Made by a program: the position numbers and the translations under genes. A DNA stretch of 64,000 nt from Amborella trichopoda (Eukaryota; Streptophyta; Magnoliopsida; Amborellales; Amborellaceae): assembly GCF_000471905.2 (NCBI RefSeq), contig NW_006494942.1, positions 200,234 to 264,233 on the forward strand, in the 5' to 3' direction. This document shows, piece after piece, positions 33,147-44,900 of the stretch (position 1 is the first letter of the stretch; every line of letters begins with the position of its first letter). The notes under the pieces were generated by a model. It had not been told where the DNA came from and searched no databases. It saw nothing but the letters and a program-made list of their open reading frames with translations.

Positions 33147-34599
33147 ACTTGGGTCTAAAACATGGGTGGATGCCCAAAGTTTGACCTAATTGATGATAAT
33201 TACAATGTATTTGAATTAAAATAAAATCTAAAAATGGGTGTAAAATGATGGTTTTGCCCTACCCGACAATTCGTAAAATTTCAAAACAGTCCCTACTGCT
33301 GCTCTAGAACATGTGGTCTTCTATGGATGCTTCGAGGTTGCTCTAGAACCAGTTTTGCAAAAGGATGATTACTTTCTTGTTGGGCTTGGCATGACAATCA
33401 ATTTAGTACAAAATTTGAGCCATTGATAGTGTTTTTAGGCCACGATCATCTGACTCGAAATTCGTATGAATCTTAGAAACTTCTGATCGATAGTGTGCTC
33501 GTTTCTTGAGATTTTTCATGATTTCTTCTCTGAATTGCACTGAGCATTCCGTCACAATCGCGTTGCAACAAACCCAGCTCGATTTCGTGCCCGAATGAAG
33601 ATTTTACAGTCTTTGGGTTTTGACCAAAATTTACAGCAAATTTATAACCTTTGCGTATGAAATTCGACTGTTCATCACGCGCGAGGTTCGGATCAGACAT
33701 AACCCTAAACCTTATGCATGTGACGCAATTGGTCTCGCGTTAATCCGATATGCGAATACTGTGATATGGTCGCTCGAGCGAGATGTGTCACTGTTGAATT
33801 TCCTGCAACTGTCTTTACGAATCACCAACTTCTCTCTAGCTTTTCTCCTTGCTCGGGCGTCGTCACGGGACGTGCCACATATCAAAACGCTCGTCTTAAT
33901 GAGACGATCACGCTCATATAATTTTGAGTGTGATCTAACTCAAAACGAGTCTTCAAAGTTGCTGCTCGTGACTATGCAAACCAGTCTCCTTTAATGGAGA
34001 TTGGTGTAGGGAGGCCGCACGGGAATAGCATGCGGCCTACCCCTTTTTAAAGTTTCACCCATAACTTTATCTTGGATCGTCTTGTTTAAGCCAAAACTTG
34101 ACTGTGCCAGTTCCAATGGCAGTGGTCCCACAGCCATTTGACGTACCAAAAATAGAGTTCTAGTTATGGGGTCCATTTTAGAGTGTAAGAAGTTGATTTT
34201 TCCTAAGTTGTTTCTTTGTCTGCACTGCTTTAGACATGTCAGATTGCAACAAAACTTGGCAGGTGGCCTTGTGGAGTTCATAAGAAGATTCGAACCTGTT
34301 CTGGGACAATTTTGTGACTGTAAAAAATTACACCGTATGTAGGGCTTTATTGACCGGCTTTTTATTCTGCATTGGGGACCCAAGGCATTAAAAAATATGT
34401 TCAAACTAATTGCCCCACCTAATGTTGTGCTTCGAGAGAAGCGAGAAGGACAACATTTAGAATATTTTCTTTGGATTTATTACTTTTTTTCTTCCTAGCT
34501 ACAGGACCACGTGAATGCTAAGGAGATATCTACACAATATTGTAACTAAGATGCTCAGACGTTTGGATGCACTTGTCGCAAGTCCATCCGTGGAGACTT

Positions 34600-34960
34600 T
34601 GAGGGAGAAGAGACTTGATTTACTAGTAGGGGACATCTCATGGATTGCTCATCATCCAGGTCAAGAGCACTTTTTGGGTTCTGATAGCTGGGGGCTTTCA
34701 AAAGCTTATAGACCTAGTTGGTCATAATCCAGTCTTTTCTGGCCTTACTTAAGGGCTTTCTTCCCAATCAGTCAGAGTTTTCGTGTCTTCAGGTGGGGGA
34801 CATTTCATAGAATGCCCATCATCCACCTCATGGAATTTTGTTTGTTGCCGGTGGGGGACATCTGGTGGAATGCACATCATCCATGTCGGGAGCTTGCTTT
34901 ACTAGTGGGGGACATCTCATGGAATGCTCATCATCCTCGTCAAGAGCCTTTCTTTGGATA
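34600..34960 (-). repeat. 'GGGGGACATCTCATGGAATG' repeat of copy B
   Basis: Four units at irregular 55-165-bp spacing share GGGGACAT(C/T)T..TGGAAT and GCTCATCATCC. The position corresponds to the 'ATGGCTCATCAGGGGGTGAG' array of copy C (56000-56320). Confidence 0.65.
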
Positions 34961-35799
34961 GACAGCCAAAGAGCCCTTGGTGGGCACTGTTTGCTACTAC
35001 ACCAGGTTTGCTTTTGATAAGGAGGGTACCTCTACGGGTCCAGTCGAGGGCTTTTTGTTGGCATGTCCCGAAAGTTTGGGCATGTCGGTCAAGGAGGGTT
35101 TAGCCAGGTGGCCCCTTGGCGAGGCATCACCCTGAAATCTTCAGCAAGTTTCGACTTGGCTTGACAGTTTCTTGCCTTTGGGGGCATCTTTGGTTTGTTG
35201 GATTGACTTTCTTGTTTTTGGTTGACTTCTTGGAAATGCAGTCCTTTAACATGGGACCCTGACCTGCAGTCTTGGCGCTTCTTCTGACTCCTTGGTCCTT
35301 TCGTGATTGGACTCAGACTGTCAAATTCTTCTTGAAGCTCATATTTTTGGGTTCTGATATCAAGGCATTCAGACACCAGGGTTTTTTCTTTTGAATTCTG
35401 GTTGAAGCCGCCTATGAGGCGTGTGCTGCATCAACCTGCTTATTGGTCCAACCGCCCTTTGCAGGTTTTCGCTCAGACTTGGGAAGTGGCGTTGTAGAGA
35501 TGGTTTTCATCAACTTCCTTTTATTCGGGGCTCTTTTACCCATGATCTTTTGACCATGTCCACCCTTATTCTTTCATTTTTACTCACGGTGCCCTTGCTG
35601 GTTTTCACCGTGCCCAGGTTTTTATTTTCACATAACTCTCTTACCCATGGTTTTGTGACCATGCCCGTCTGTCATTTTTACTCATAGTGCTCCCTTATTC
35701 AAGTATACACCATGCCTGTTCTCAATGTTTTTTTTTTTTTGGAAGATGGCGTGTTTGGGTCATGCCTTCGGGACCTGTGTGAATCCTTTTAATGTCATG
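34961..35799 (-). other. Copy B segment without genes
   Basis: Matches copy A 14450-15000 and copy C 55600-55950, for example 'ctcttacccatggttttgtgaccatg' sequences. Open frames are not conserved between copies. Confidence 0.45.
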
Positions 35800-36560
35800 C
35801 TATCAGAACATGCACTATAGTTTAAGGTCATACAACTGGACTGTGGTGGAGATGGATAGCAGTCTGTGGAGGCCATGAAGTGAGTATGGTGGTGGTTTGA
35901 CTCACTTTGTGGACTTAGCATGAGGCTGCCTGCGAAAAATGAATGATATATGGATGGAAGGTGGAAAGTGATGACCCACTAGCTGACGGCAAGTATGGAT
36001 GGTGAAATGGCTCGTTGTTTGTGAGCGTGGGTGAGACTCACTAGGGAATGATGAATGGTAATGAAGTGAATGGATTTTGATGAAGGTGGTGAGTGCACAC
36101 AAACAGGTCGGTTAGGGGAGGCATGCGTGAAGACGTATGTAAAGGACATGTGCGCGTGCATGGGGGGTTTGTTTAAGGTCATGCCTTTAGGACCTGGGCA
36201 AAGTAGTTTAACGTCATGAGGTCAGGACGTGCAATATAATTTAAGGTCATATAGCTTGGATCGTGGCTATGAATTTAAAGTCGTGCAGCTAGGACCATGC
36301 ATTTTAAGGTCGTGCAACTAGACCTTCTCTACAGCTTTAGGTCGTATAGTTTGGACCATGCTGTTTAGGGTCGTGCATCTAGACCATTGCTGCAGTTTTG
36401 GCTCTTGCAACTAGACTATGGTTATGTAGTTTAGGGTCATGTAGCATGAACCATGCAGTTTAAGGTCGTGCAACTAGACCTCTACTATAGTTTAAGGTCA
36501 TATAGTTTGGACCATGCAATTTAGGGTCATGCATCTAGACCACTGCGTGGGTCGCCATGT
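35800..36560 (-). repeat. ACCTTAAACT array in copy B
   Basis: On the plus strand it reads AGTTTAAGGTCATGCA and variants at 20-30-bp steps, mostly 36170-36560 with a second patch at 35770-35840. It is the same family as the arrays in copies A and C. Confidence 0.85.
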
Positions 36561-38048
36561 AGGTGAAGCTCCATGAGGAACAACAATCCGACTCCCTAGG
36601 GATAAAGTGGTTGAGGCCATACACAGGTAGAGGGCTCAAATGGAGATGGTGGCTCGCTGAGGGTTGGCGAGCGGACTTCACTAGGGATTAGGGGGGCAAG
36701 CGTGACTCCTTGGAGATGAAGGGCAATGTCATGCTCATAACTCTAGTGGGGATAATAGGCTGGGGTCCAGGTGTAACTTCATTGGGGATAGTGGTAGAAC
36801 ACACATGGCGGTAGCCAGGCTCACACATGTGCGATGCTAGCGCGCATGATGCTAGCATGGGCGGCGAAACACACGTGGCGCTATCATGGGCACACGCGGT
36901 GCTAGCATGGGCGACGGTAACACACGCGGCGTTGAATGGTCTTACACGCGGCGCTGAATGGTCTTTCACGCACGGCATTAGCCTAGGCGACGTTAGTGGA
37001 GGCGGCGTTAGTCACAGTTCGAGCCTTAGGCTTGATTCATTTGATGCTTAGGGTTTCATGAGCGGCAGTAGCTTGTGTTCGGGCTTCGAGCCTGAGCCCG
37101 ACTCGGTCTGACCCATCGTCGTTTGGCCTTCAGGGACCCGACTGGCATTTCTAGCTCTGTTCGGGCCACTTCAGGGAAGCTTTTGCTATATAAGGGGGGT
37201 AAACTCCACTTTCACCGTTTTATTAAAGGTAAAACAAAGTGGGGCCCGTAGAGAGAGGGGAGCTTTTTAGGGAGAATTCTGGTGAGCACACGGGGCTCAT
37301 AGGCGGTTGCTGGAAGTCAGGCAAGACCTCTAGCAAGAAAGAGAAAGCTTCAACTGGGCAGAGAGAGCATCGACAGGGTTACACAGGGAACACAAAGAAG
37401 CAAGCAGTCTGCCAGCTAACGCACGGTGGTAGTTTTGGAGTGTCGGAGAAGGGGAAAGGGGTCCAAGCCGCAACAAGGGTCCGCTAGCGAACTTCTGTCG
37501 GCTTTTGGGGGTTTTCCAGTGATTTTCTGCCATCGAGAAAGAGAGGGAAAGGTGCAACAGTGGTTTTTGGGAGTGGGGAAGTTTCCTGGTGAGAAGTCGA
37601 GGGGTCGCAGGACAGCGAACAGATGCCAGCGATGATCGGTCACTAGGAGGTGAACAGTGGCTGGGGAGACGAAGGGTCACAGGGCATCTGAACAGTCGCA
37701 GGATTTGAAGGGTCACGAGGAGTTGAATAGTCACTGGGGAGATGAAGGGTCGGGGGGCATCCGAATAGTCGTGGGCCAACACGCACAATGATAGTTTTCA
37801 CACGACACTCGTCGTGAGCGGCGAAAACCATGCCCCGATGCCCATTCGGTGATCCTTTCATGGATGGCGGCAACTCATGCCCGGCTGTGGTCATGGTCGG
37901 TGATAAGTTGTGCACGGTGATTGTTGCACACGGTGTTGAGTCATGTGCAGTGATGTTCACGCACGACGCTGAGTCATGCACGAGATTGAGTCGTGCGCGA
38001 CAATTATCACGTACAACGATGACTTGGGTAGGCAAAGGGTGGTGATTG
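36561..38048 (-). other. 5' part of copy B, GC-rich short repeats, no gene
   Basis: Contains 'gctagcatgggcgacg'-type repeats (36790-37060), a plus-strand TATA-like site at 37186-37194, and 'gtgcgtgaacatcactgcac'-type CAYG repeats at 37790-38030. No coding region is supported. Confidence 0.5.
37186..37194 (+). promoter_or_regulatory. TATA-like site antisense to copy B
   Basis: CTATATAAG followed by a G-run lies on the strand opposite the LTR's own direction. The corresponding places in A (12506-12526) and C (about 53105-53125) keep the purine/pyrimidine block and a weaker 'ctata/catag'. An antisense promoter is a possibility, not shown. Confidence 0.3.
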
Positions 38049-39054
38049 TAGACACCCCATTTTAAATCTAGCAAATTCGGTGGTTTTCTGAACCCTTAGG
38101 ACCACATTATCCCAGTAAACCCAAAATCCATAGTTCACACATCCTACCCTGTGGCCCAAAACCAATCTGTCTCCTCGGAACCCTACAGAAACCCTGTTTT
38201 GACCAAGAATCATGTAAATTCCCTATTTTATTAAAAAAATAATTAAAAATACTAAAAAAAATCTGTTTTGCTCGGAGAGCTTTACAAGAAGCTGAGGAAC
38301 ACACTTGAAAAAAATATATTTTAATTTGGACCACTTTTGAGTTGGGCAGCACTATTAGTGTCGCCCAGCCTGGACTGGGCGACACTGCCCATGTCGCTCA
38401 AATGAGTGACCCTCAAAATTCATTTTTTTTCATAGACATGTGTTTTTTACGTGTGTATATCCTTCCTAGCGGATTTTAACCCCTATGTAGCCTCTTTTCC
38501 TGGCCATTTGATGGGGGACAGAGATAAAAAAATGTGAGAGAAATCAGAAACCCTAGAGATAACTTTAGGAAACCCTAGCCTCTTGAAACCCTAACCCATA
38601 ATCCTGAGAAGACTTAGACTTAGGGCACAAAAGCCCTAGATCAAAATAAGACCAAGGGAACAACAACCCTAGATCTAACCCTTTACACTAGATACTGGCT
38701 GGTCGACATCCGAATTAGAGAGGAAAAAGAGGACCGGTTCTAATCCGGCTGAGTCCTAGAAGGCTCGAGAGTCCCGGGCCATTAGGCCCGCCTCGGTATC
38801 ATTTTTCCATCTCTTTTATTTCTATTGATTTATTATTTTCATGTTATTTTGTTTTGTTCATTTTCTCAAAAATCGTATTTTATAATGCCTTGGATCATGC
38901 TAGTGCTGCCATATATCTTAGAGTAGATCTGCTCGCTTTCGGGTAGATCTGGCCTCAGATCTAAATTTGATTTGTACCACTTTATTTCCTTCATTTTCAT
39001 AAGTTTAAGGTGTCAAAATCCGACAGATTTTTATCTAATTTTTATTGTAAATAG
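38049..39054 (+). repeat. 5' LTR of element 2
   Basis: Starts TGTAGACACCCC, a start I recall from plant Tat LTRs, at the sharp edge of copy B, and runs about 1.0 kb to the primer-site-like TTTGGCGCCC. The end (GTAAATAG) does not show the usual CA, so it is mutated or the boundary is a few bases off. Two of the 25-bp hairpins lie inside. Confidence 0.65.
38343..38400. repeat. Hairpin pair 1 (25-bp palindromes) in the element 2 LTR
   Basis: Unit 38343-38367 has loop TATTA and unit 38376-38400 has loop TGCCC, joined by GCCTGGAC. The arms are variants of TGGGCGACAC and GTGTCGCCCA. Confidence 0.85.
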
Positions 39055-39056
39055 TT

Positions 39057-39073
39057 TGGCGCCCATCGTGGGG
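39057..39073 (+). promoter_or_regulatory. Primer-binding-site-like sequence of element 2
   Basis: TGGCGCCCATCGTGGGG directly follows the LTR. TGGCGCC starts are usual for plant Tat primer sites. I did not match it to a specific tRNA. Confidence 0.55.
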
Positions 39074-39181
39074 TATTCCGAACTTGATCCACACACAAAA
39101 ATACGATTTTTCACTATTTTTAACTGGTTTCAGTCACAAAAGGTCCCAAGAGTTAGCTGTGACCAGGATCCCTACTTTTTT

Positions 39182-39236
39182 TGGGCGACGCCACCCGTGC
39201 CGCCTAGATCCAGGGCGGCACTCCCCATGTCGCCCA
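39182..39236. repeat. Hairpin pair 2 in the element 2 leader
   Basis: Units 39182-39206 (loop CACCC) and 39212-39236 (loop TCCCC), joined by GATCC. The arms have a few substitutions (GGCGACGC/GTGCCGCC, GGGCGGCAC/ATGTCGCCC). Confidence 0.8.
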
Positions 39237-39505
39237 AATTCAAAAGTTTCAGAATCTTCTGAAACTTTGCAAATCTATTCAACAGTTTGTTTTTTTACTG
39301 TTCACCACATTTTAGAGTACAATAAAATTTTAAAAATACCAAAAAAATATTTTACTGTTCTATCTACATTATTCAACTTTACTCTGTTTTAAGTTATTTC
39401 ATCATAAATATATTTTTTTCTTGCTTCTTCCAAGTTTAAACTAGTATTATTTAATCAATATTAACAATTAAAAAATAACAAAAAAATAAATAAGAAATAC
39501 GTTTT

Positions 39506-39569
39506 TGGGCGACACCCTACAAGGGCGACACTAGTAGTGCCATCTGGGCGACACCACCCATGTCGCCCA
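39506..39569. repeat. Hairpin cluster 3 in the element 2 leader
   Basis: A left half-unit at 39506-39515, a unit from 39522 with loop TAGTA and a damaged right arm, and a complete unit 39545-39569 with loop CACCC. Confidence 0.8.
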
Positions 39570-40430
39570 ATTGCAAGTCTCTCAGAAAATTTCTGTGACC
39601 CCACAGGTCTGTTCCAGAGCCCTTTGGCTCCCTATTGACCAAGTTAGTGCCCAAAATAAGTTTTTTAAAAATATAAAAAAATATTTTGCTTCAGATAGGC
39701 TTGTGTTGTTTCTAACTTTTTTATTTTTATTTTAGTTTGTTAATTTTGACTGAAACCATGTTGTCCCTGCTTTTTCTTAGTTTAACCATGTTTCACCAAA
39801 GATAAAAAGATAAAAAATTAAAAAAATACATCGAGGGCTGCTTGCACCCTCCCACTACTGTGTCCGTTCGAGTCACCCTCGACTCGGTTCGCGCTTGACT
39901 TAGCACGGGCTGTGCCTGGTCTCATTGTTTTGAATTTACCTTCTTAGGGGTCGTTTACCCCTCCATCTATATTGTGCTTCAAGAAAGTTTCACCTCGAAG
40001 CGTGCATCGCTAGGCACGATCAACGCCGAGTGCTCATTCATTTTCTTTCTTGTTTTGTGTGCATTGTGTGCTTGACTTTTTTTTTGATTGCATGCTTCTT
40101 TACATACTCCAGCAAACACCGGACTAGGAATTCCTAGGAAACCAGCAAACAAGTATTTCGAAAACCCCCAAAGTTCACGTCAACGACGTGAGGGGAACCT
40201 AGCCTTGAGAGTTGAGGCGATTGGGATTCATGTAACTTTAACTGTGAGTGCCCCTCTGTAATCTTTGCCTCAAAGCAACTCTGCATATAGCAAGACCTGA
40301 TGAACATCCTATAACAGGAGGCCAAGACATATGTGAGGACCTATATCAGCCTAGCCGCATTTCAATAGTTAGGAGCCCACTCTCAAACTGAACCTACCTA
40401 TAATACTAGGTCAAAAGTTTTCGTGTGCTT

Positions 40431-40970
40431 TGCTTGCTCATTTTTTGTTGGTTAATCTTAGATCTCAGTCCGAACCCTTTGGTCCGAGTAGCTCAGGTTC
40501 GAACCAGGTTTCGCCTTGGTCTGAACCTAGGTCCCCTCTCGGTTCGAGCCGAAGGCTCGTTCTTAGTTCAACTTTGATCCAGTCCGGGTCCATGCTCGGT
40601 CTGATTATCTCAACCCTCTTAGTCCAAGCCTAGGCTTGCACCCAGCTTAGTCCAGGTCCGAACCAGGCTCACACCTAGGTCCGAACCTAGACCCACTCTT
40701 AGTCCGAGTTGAGACTCGTACCCAGCTAGTCTATATCTTAGTCTAGGCTCTATCATAGGTTTGAGCTTAGAGTTGCGTTTGGAGCTAGACTAAGCTTACC
40801 TTAGTTCATGGTCTGAACTAAAACCCATTGAGTCTAGCAAGTCTAGGTTTCAGTCTAGTCTTAGCCTAGGTCTTAGTTAAGGTTTTGCCCTTAGAATCAG
40901 GCTAGGTTTGCCCTAAGTCACTGAGTTTAGATCTTACTTAAGTCTAGATTCTAGAACTGGACCAAAGAGA
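40431..40970 (+). repeat. Degenerate 'AGTCCGAACCTAGGTC' repeat in the element 2 leader
   Basis: Variants of 'ggtccgaacc(t/a)aggt' and 'cttagtccgagttgagactc' recur every 20-40 bp up to the first gag-like frame at 40977. It may be a structured leader or simple expansion. Confidence 0.65.
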
Positions 40971-40976
40971 GTCACC

Positions 40977-42945
40977 ATGTTGGTTACTCAAGGTGACCAT
41001 GATGATTGCTCCACGGCTGACTCTAAGCCTAACCTGCCCAAACCTAGGGACCAATATGCTGCAATCACTTGGAATTATCGACAGACCTCAGGTCAATCCA
41101 TTATCCAAAGCCCAGGTCTCCAATTAGTGGAAGAATCCCATGGGTCCGCCCCTAATTCTGAAATCTGTGCGACCTCAAAAGCTGGTTCAGCCTGAAAAAC
41201 TTTGAACAGTCAAGGGGTCCGACTGGGTGTTGTCCTACAGGGGATTGTAGGTAACCAAAGTAGAAGTCGAGTGAGGGAAGAAATTCATACAGTATTTAAC
41301 GCCAATTCTCACGACTCGAACCAAGATAACCTCGAGGTGCAGCGATCTCAGAACCAATACCCACCTAGGTCTAGGGAATCCAACCCAACCTCAAGCCACC
41401 ATAGTACCGCTTATGACGTTCTTAATACTGTACGGAGCAGAGGTGTCGACCCATACCGACCATTAAGCGAGATGGGCATCCAAGCTGCCCTTAAAAGTCT
41501 AGTTGACCTAGGTTACACTGTTCGTGCCCCAGCTTACGGGTCGAATCCAAACCAAGTAGTGGTATAGGTCAACTTCAAGCACAACCGAGTTAGCTGATTC
41601 TTCAATCAGTCCCTCTAGTTCATTGGGTCTGACAAACTATGCAATTTTTGCAACTGGTGGCGACACATATGGGTCATTACACCCCGGTGACTGCGGTTCA
41701 CCAATCTCAGGCCCATGCAGGCCAACATTTACCCCAAGTTTCAACTTATCAGTCTATGCTTGGGAACCCACAAACTAGTGGGCCTACTGTCACGTTAAAT
41801 ATCCAAGAAGAAGGCACCTTAGAAGCGATGCAAGATATGCTCGTAAGAATGGGAATGCATGAAATTCTCCCCCCCAAAGGCCTATGTTCAAGAGACCTAT
41901 GGAGGCATGGAGGACCTTCCCTTAGGATTTGTTGTTCCAGAATTTATAAACAAGTTTAATGGAAAGAGTGATCCAGATGCTCACGTCAATGCATATCTCC
42001 TCTCCATGAGAGCTTTGCGAGAGATGCCTAACCAACTGAAGGCTATATTTTCGCAAATATTGACTGGTGAAGCCTTGAACTGGCATCAGAGAATAATGTC
42101 CGCTCAACCACATATCACTTCAGACTAAATGTTCAACCTATTCGTCTCTCACTACTGAGGGTCGACACTAAGATCTCTCTCCTTGGCCGAGCTCAGTGCA
42201 ACGAAACAAAACCCAGGAGAATCCTTCGAGGATTTCATCCGTCGATTCCACGAGGCGACAATGGGGGTCATAAAATGTCCACTTACAAACCTAGCCAAGA
42301 TCTTCATAGTCTTAGAGCATGCTGCTCCCAAATACAGGACCTTATTCAGTCAAGGTCTTATCCCCCTCTCCTTCTACTCCATGATTTAGTGAGTGGCGTG
42401 ACATGAAAGGGTCAGAGGAACATCTCTCAGCACCAAGACCAACAATAAACTGATAACAACTCCCCAACAAGGGGAATTCTTCCGGTCAAGTTAATGAGAT
42501 TGTCGTTAATGCACTGGCTCAAGGTTCAGCTGCTCAATGCAACACTTAGAACCAAAATCGAAGGGGTCATCCTAGAGTCAACGCTCAATATAATTACCAA
42601 AGGCGAGAGGATACTTTCACCCTTCTCAAAGACCCACTAGAAAAAGTGCTAGAGTTACTCCTAGCTAGAAACATGGTTTATCTCCTGCCACCAACTGAAT
42701 CACCATTTCAAGTCACTGATAAGAGCAAGTGGTGCAAACGACATCAAAACCATGATCTCATGATACTCAAAACTGCATATATTTGAAACAGGTGATTCAA
42801 GGGTTAATAAATAGAGGGGACATCAGTGTCGCACCTAGAATCAACCTGTTGAAGAACTTAATCAAAAGATGGTTACCTTTGTAAATCCTCTCCCTAAAAA
42901 TATGGTCACAACGACTGAAAAGCGGGAGCTCAAGACAACTCAAAA
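40977..42945 (+). pseudogene. gag of element 2 (broken)
   Basis: The N-terminal part is a polar, low-complexity frame (40977-41567). The capsid core follows in pieces: LPLGFVVPEFINKFNGKSDP, NAYLLSMRALREMP and ILTGEALNWHQRI (41859-42125), stop, then ELSATKQNPGESFEDFIRRF, CPLTNLAKIFIVLEHA and YRTLFSQGL (42183-42389). The wording matches Tat-lineage gag. A degenerate zinc-knuckle-like KWCKRHQNHDLMILK lies near 42730-42775. Stops at 41565, 42126 and 42387 and several later ones make it inactive. Confidence 0.82.
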
Positions 42946-43356
42946 GTGAACATTGTCATTCACATGGTTGAGAGTGGAGACGAAGAAGAAGAGGACCCTA
43001 GTCAATTCATATTTGCTTGTGACCATCACTTTCAAGAGCCCGAAGAAGATCTCTTGAGCATTCTAAGAGGAAACCCTTCATCTCCAAACCTCGATAATCT
43101 TCCCAAGTGGGACCAATATAGCGAAGATGATACGCTAGAATATGATATGATTAGAATCAAGGAAAAGGCTTCATCTCCTGAACAAGGGGCCAACACCTCA
43201 AAGTCTCACATTACTCTTGCTAGGGCTGACCGTATCGAGCTTCAGGTTGACGAGGTTGATTCCCTAACCCGAAGAGGCCGAGTGTTCAAATCCTTTCAAT
43301 TGATGGCTGATACTCTCAATGAAATAATGGGAAACACCTCGAAGCCAGACAACTAG
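42946..43356 (+). pseudogene. Acidic gag-protease linker of element 2
   Basis: A 136-codon frame rich in Glu and Asp (ESGDEEEEDPSQF, NLDNLPKWDQYSEDD) with no known fold. Its place between gag and protease fits the linker of Tat polyproteins. Confidence 0.6.
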
Positions 43357-43440
43357 CAGCGGTCACAGATCACGAACCGAATAAAGAAATTCAAGGATCT
43401 GCAACCACCTACGATCTACTAACTCATCTCAGGAGGATCC

Positions 43441-44232
43441 ATGCTCAAATCTCCATCTTGGAGCTACTCACCAATTCACCAGCACATAGAGCCCAGATCG
43501 AAAGGGTTCTCAATAAGACATGCATTCCGAGCAACACACAACCAGATGAGTTGTGTAATGGCACCAACGCCAATCATGTTCACCGACGATGACATCCCAG
43601 CCAGCTTCAACTGTTTTCATGTCCAACCTCTACACATCACCATTTTCATGTTAGGATATGAAATACGGAGAGTGCTTGTTGATAATGGGGCATCCTTAAA
43701 CATATGCCTTATGAAAATAGTGAAGAAGATAGACAAAAGTCCGGATGATTTTAAGCCGTGTCAACTAACTATCGCCGCATACAATGGGACCAAACTACAA
43801 GCTGAAGGCATACTGCATCTCACACACAAGATCAACCGTATCGTCCAAGTAATAAAGATTCATGTCTTGGACATAAAACCTTCATTCAACATTCTACTAG
43901 GAAGACCGTGGCTACATGAAAACCTTGTGGTCGCCTCTACATTCCATCAATGCCTCAAATTTTCGACTAAAAATGGCATCACGAAGGTATATGCTGAACC
44001 CCCTTCTTTTATCAATCCTACTATACATAACGAGAAGTTAGCCGTAGGGGCCGAGCTTAGAGAAATCCCACTCGCTTCCTTAGAGCAGGCCAATTGTGCA
44101 ACCTTACGCCTAGAGGCCGGTGACCTTGTTCCTCAAATCTTGCAAACTTCTACATCGATGGAAGAGATTATCCAATTTCAACATCGATACGGCTTCGGGT
44201 CTCTCGAAGCATGGTACATGCTCTTCTCCTAA
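43441..44232 (+). pseudogene. Aspartic protease of element 2
   Basis: The retropepsin would cut the polyprotein. This 263-codon frame holds ITFSDEDIP-like FTDDDIPASFN, the active site RVLVDNGASLNICL (Asp codon 43681-43683), the flap-side YNGTKLQAEGILHL, and the closing FNILLGRPWLHENLVVASTF. All core elements are present, and this is the longest undamaged stretch of the element. It has no start or stop of its own function and is read here as part of a polyprotein now split by stops. Confidence 0.9.
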
Positions 44233-44900
44233 GGCTTCCAACTAGGCCGAGGCTTGGGGAGTCAAGAGCAAGGCACAACGGAGGCAATTTCTGAATCACT
44301 CCAAGCCAAAAGTGAAAACGGGGATCGAAGAGGTCTCAAGTGTACCCTCACCTTATTTTAAAGCCGGATGAAGCCCTCAAGCTATCCCGGCTTTGTAATT
44401 GGAGGCATTCAAAGCCTCAATCCTATCGATGCCCGTCCTTCAAAACGACCAAAGGTGATCATTGAATCCCCAACGGTCGGGAATTCTTTTTCTACATCTC
44501 AGCACACACAAGAACTGGGAATTGAAGACCTTTTTGCGGACATGGATTTGAAGGTGTGCACAATCGGCTCTAACACAGCCATGCGTGTTCATCTGCCTAT
44601 TCAAGCCAGGAATAGAATTGATCGATCGCTCATTTATCTCGAGAATCGCTAGAAGCATACTAGCAGCACCTTCATGTCCGGTGTCAAAAACCAGATAGGC
44701 GCAGGGTGGCCATCTAACCACCCTACGCGTTCAGTCCCCAACCTTTCTCTCGCGAGTCCCATAAGGGACACCTCTTACGACGTTTCAAAATCCGTTGAAA
44801 ATTCAAAACATGATAAAATTGATAATAATGAAAAAGAGTTTTAAAAAATGGCGAACACTCAAGATGGCCCGATAATGGTGCAAATACCCAAGACGATGAA
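44233..44900 (+). other. Protease-RT linker of element 2
   Basis: Frames are interrupted. A 94-codon piece at 44368-44649 has SSYPGFVIGGIQ and ELGIEDLFADMDL, with no known domain. Confidence 0.45.

Larger units (their letters stand above)
30564..38048 (-). repeat. Copy B: long LTR-type unit, minus strand
   Basis: Read on the minus strand, it begins near 38045 with ACCCTTTGCCTACCCAAGTC as in copy A. It then carries the ACCTTAAACT array (36560-35800), conserved block (34330-33880), a degenerate TATA box (33146-33136), CT tracts and minisatellite (32345-31815). It ends CTAACCA at 30564. No internal retrotransposon sequence follows, so it could be a solo LTR. I could not find a matching 5-bp target duplication at the two ends. 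Confidence 0.6.
39074..40430 (+). other. Leader of element 2, first part
   Basis: Non-coding and AT-rich, with hairpins at 39182-39236 and 39506-39569. No ORF with recognisable domains. Confidence 0.5.

Noticed and set aside
30564..38048. Proof of a solo LTR by target-site duplication around copy B
   Set aside because: The bases beside 30564 (GGTAC side) and beside 38048-38056 do not match as a 5-bp duplication in any placement I tried.
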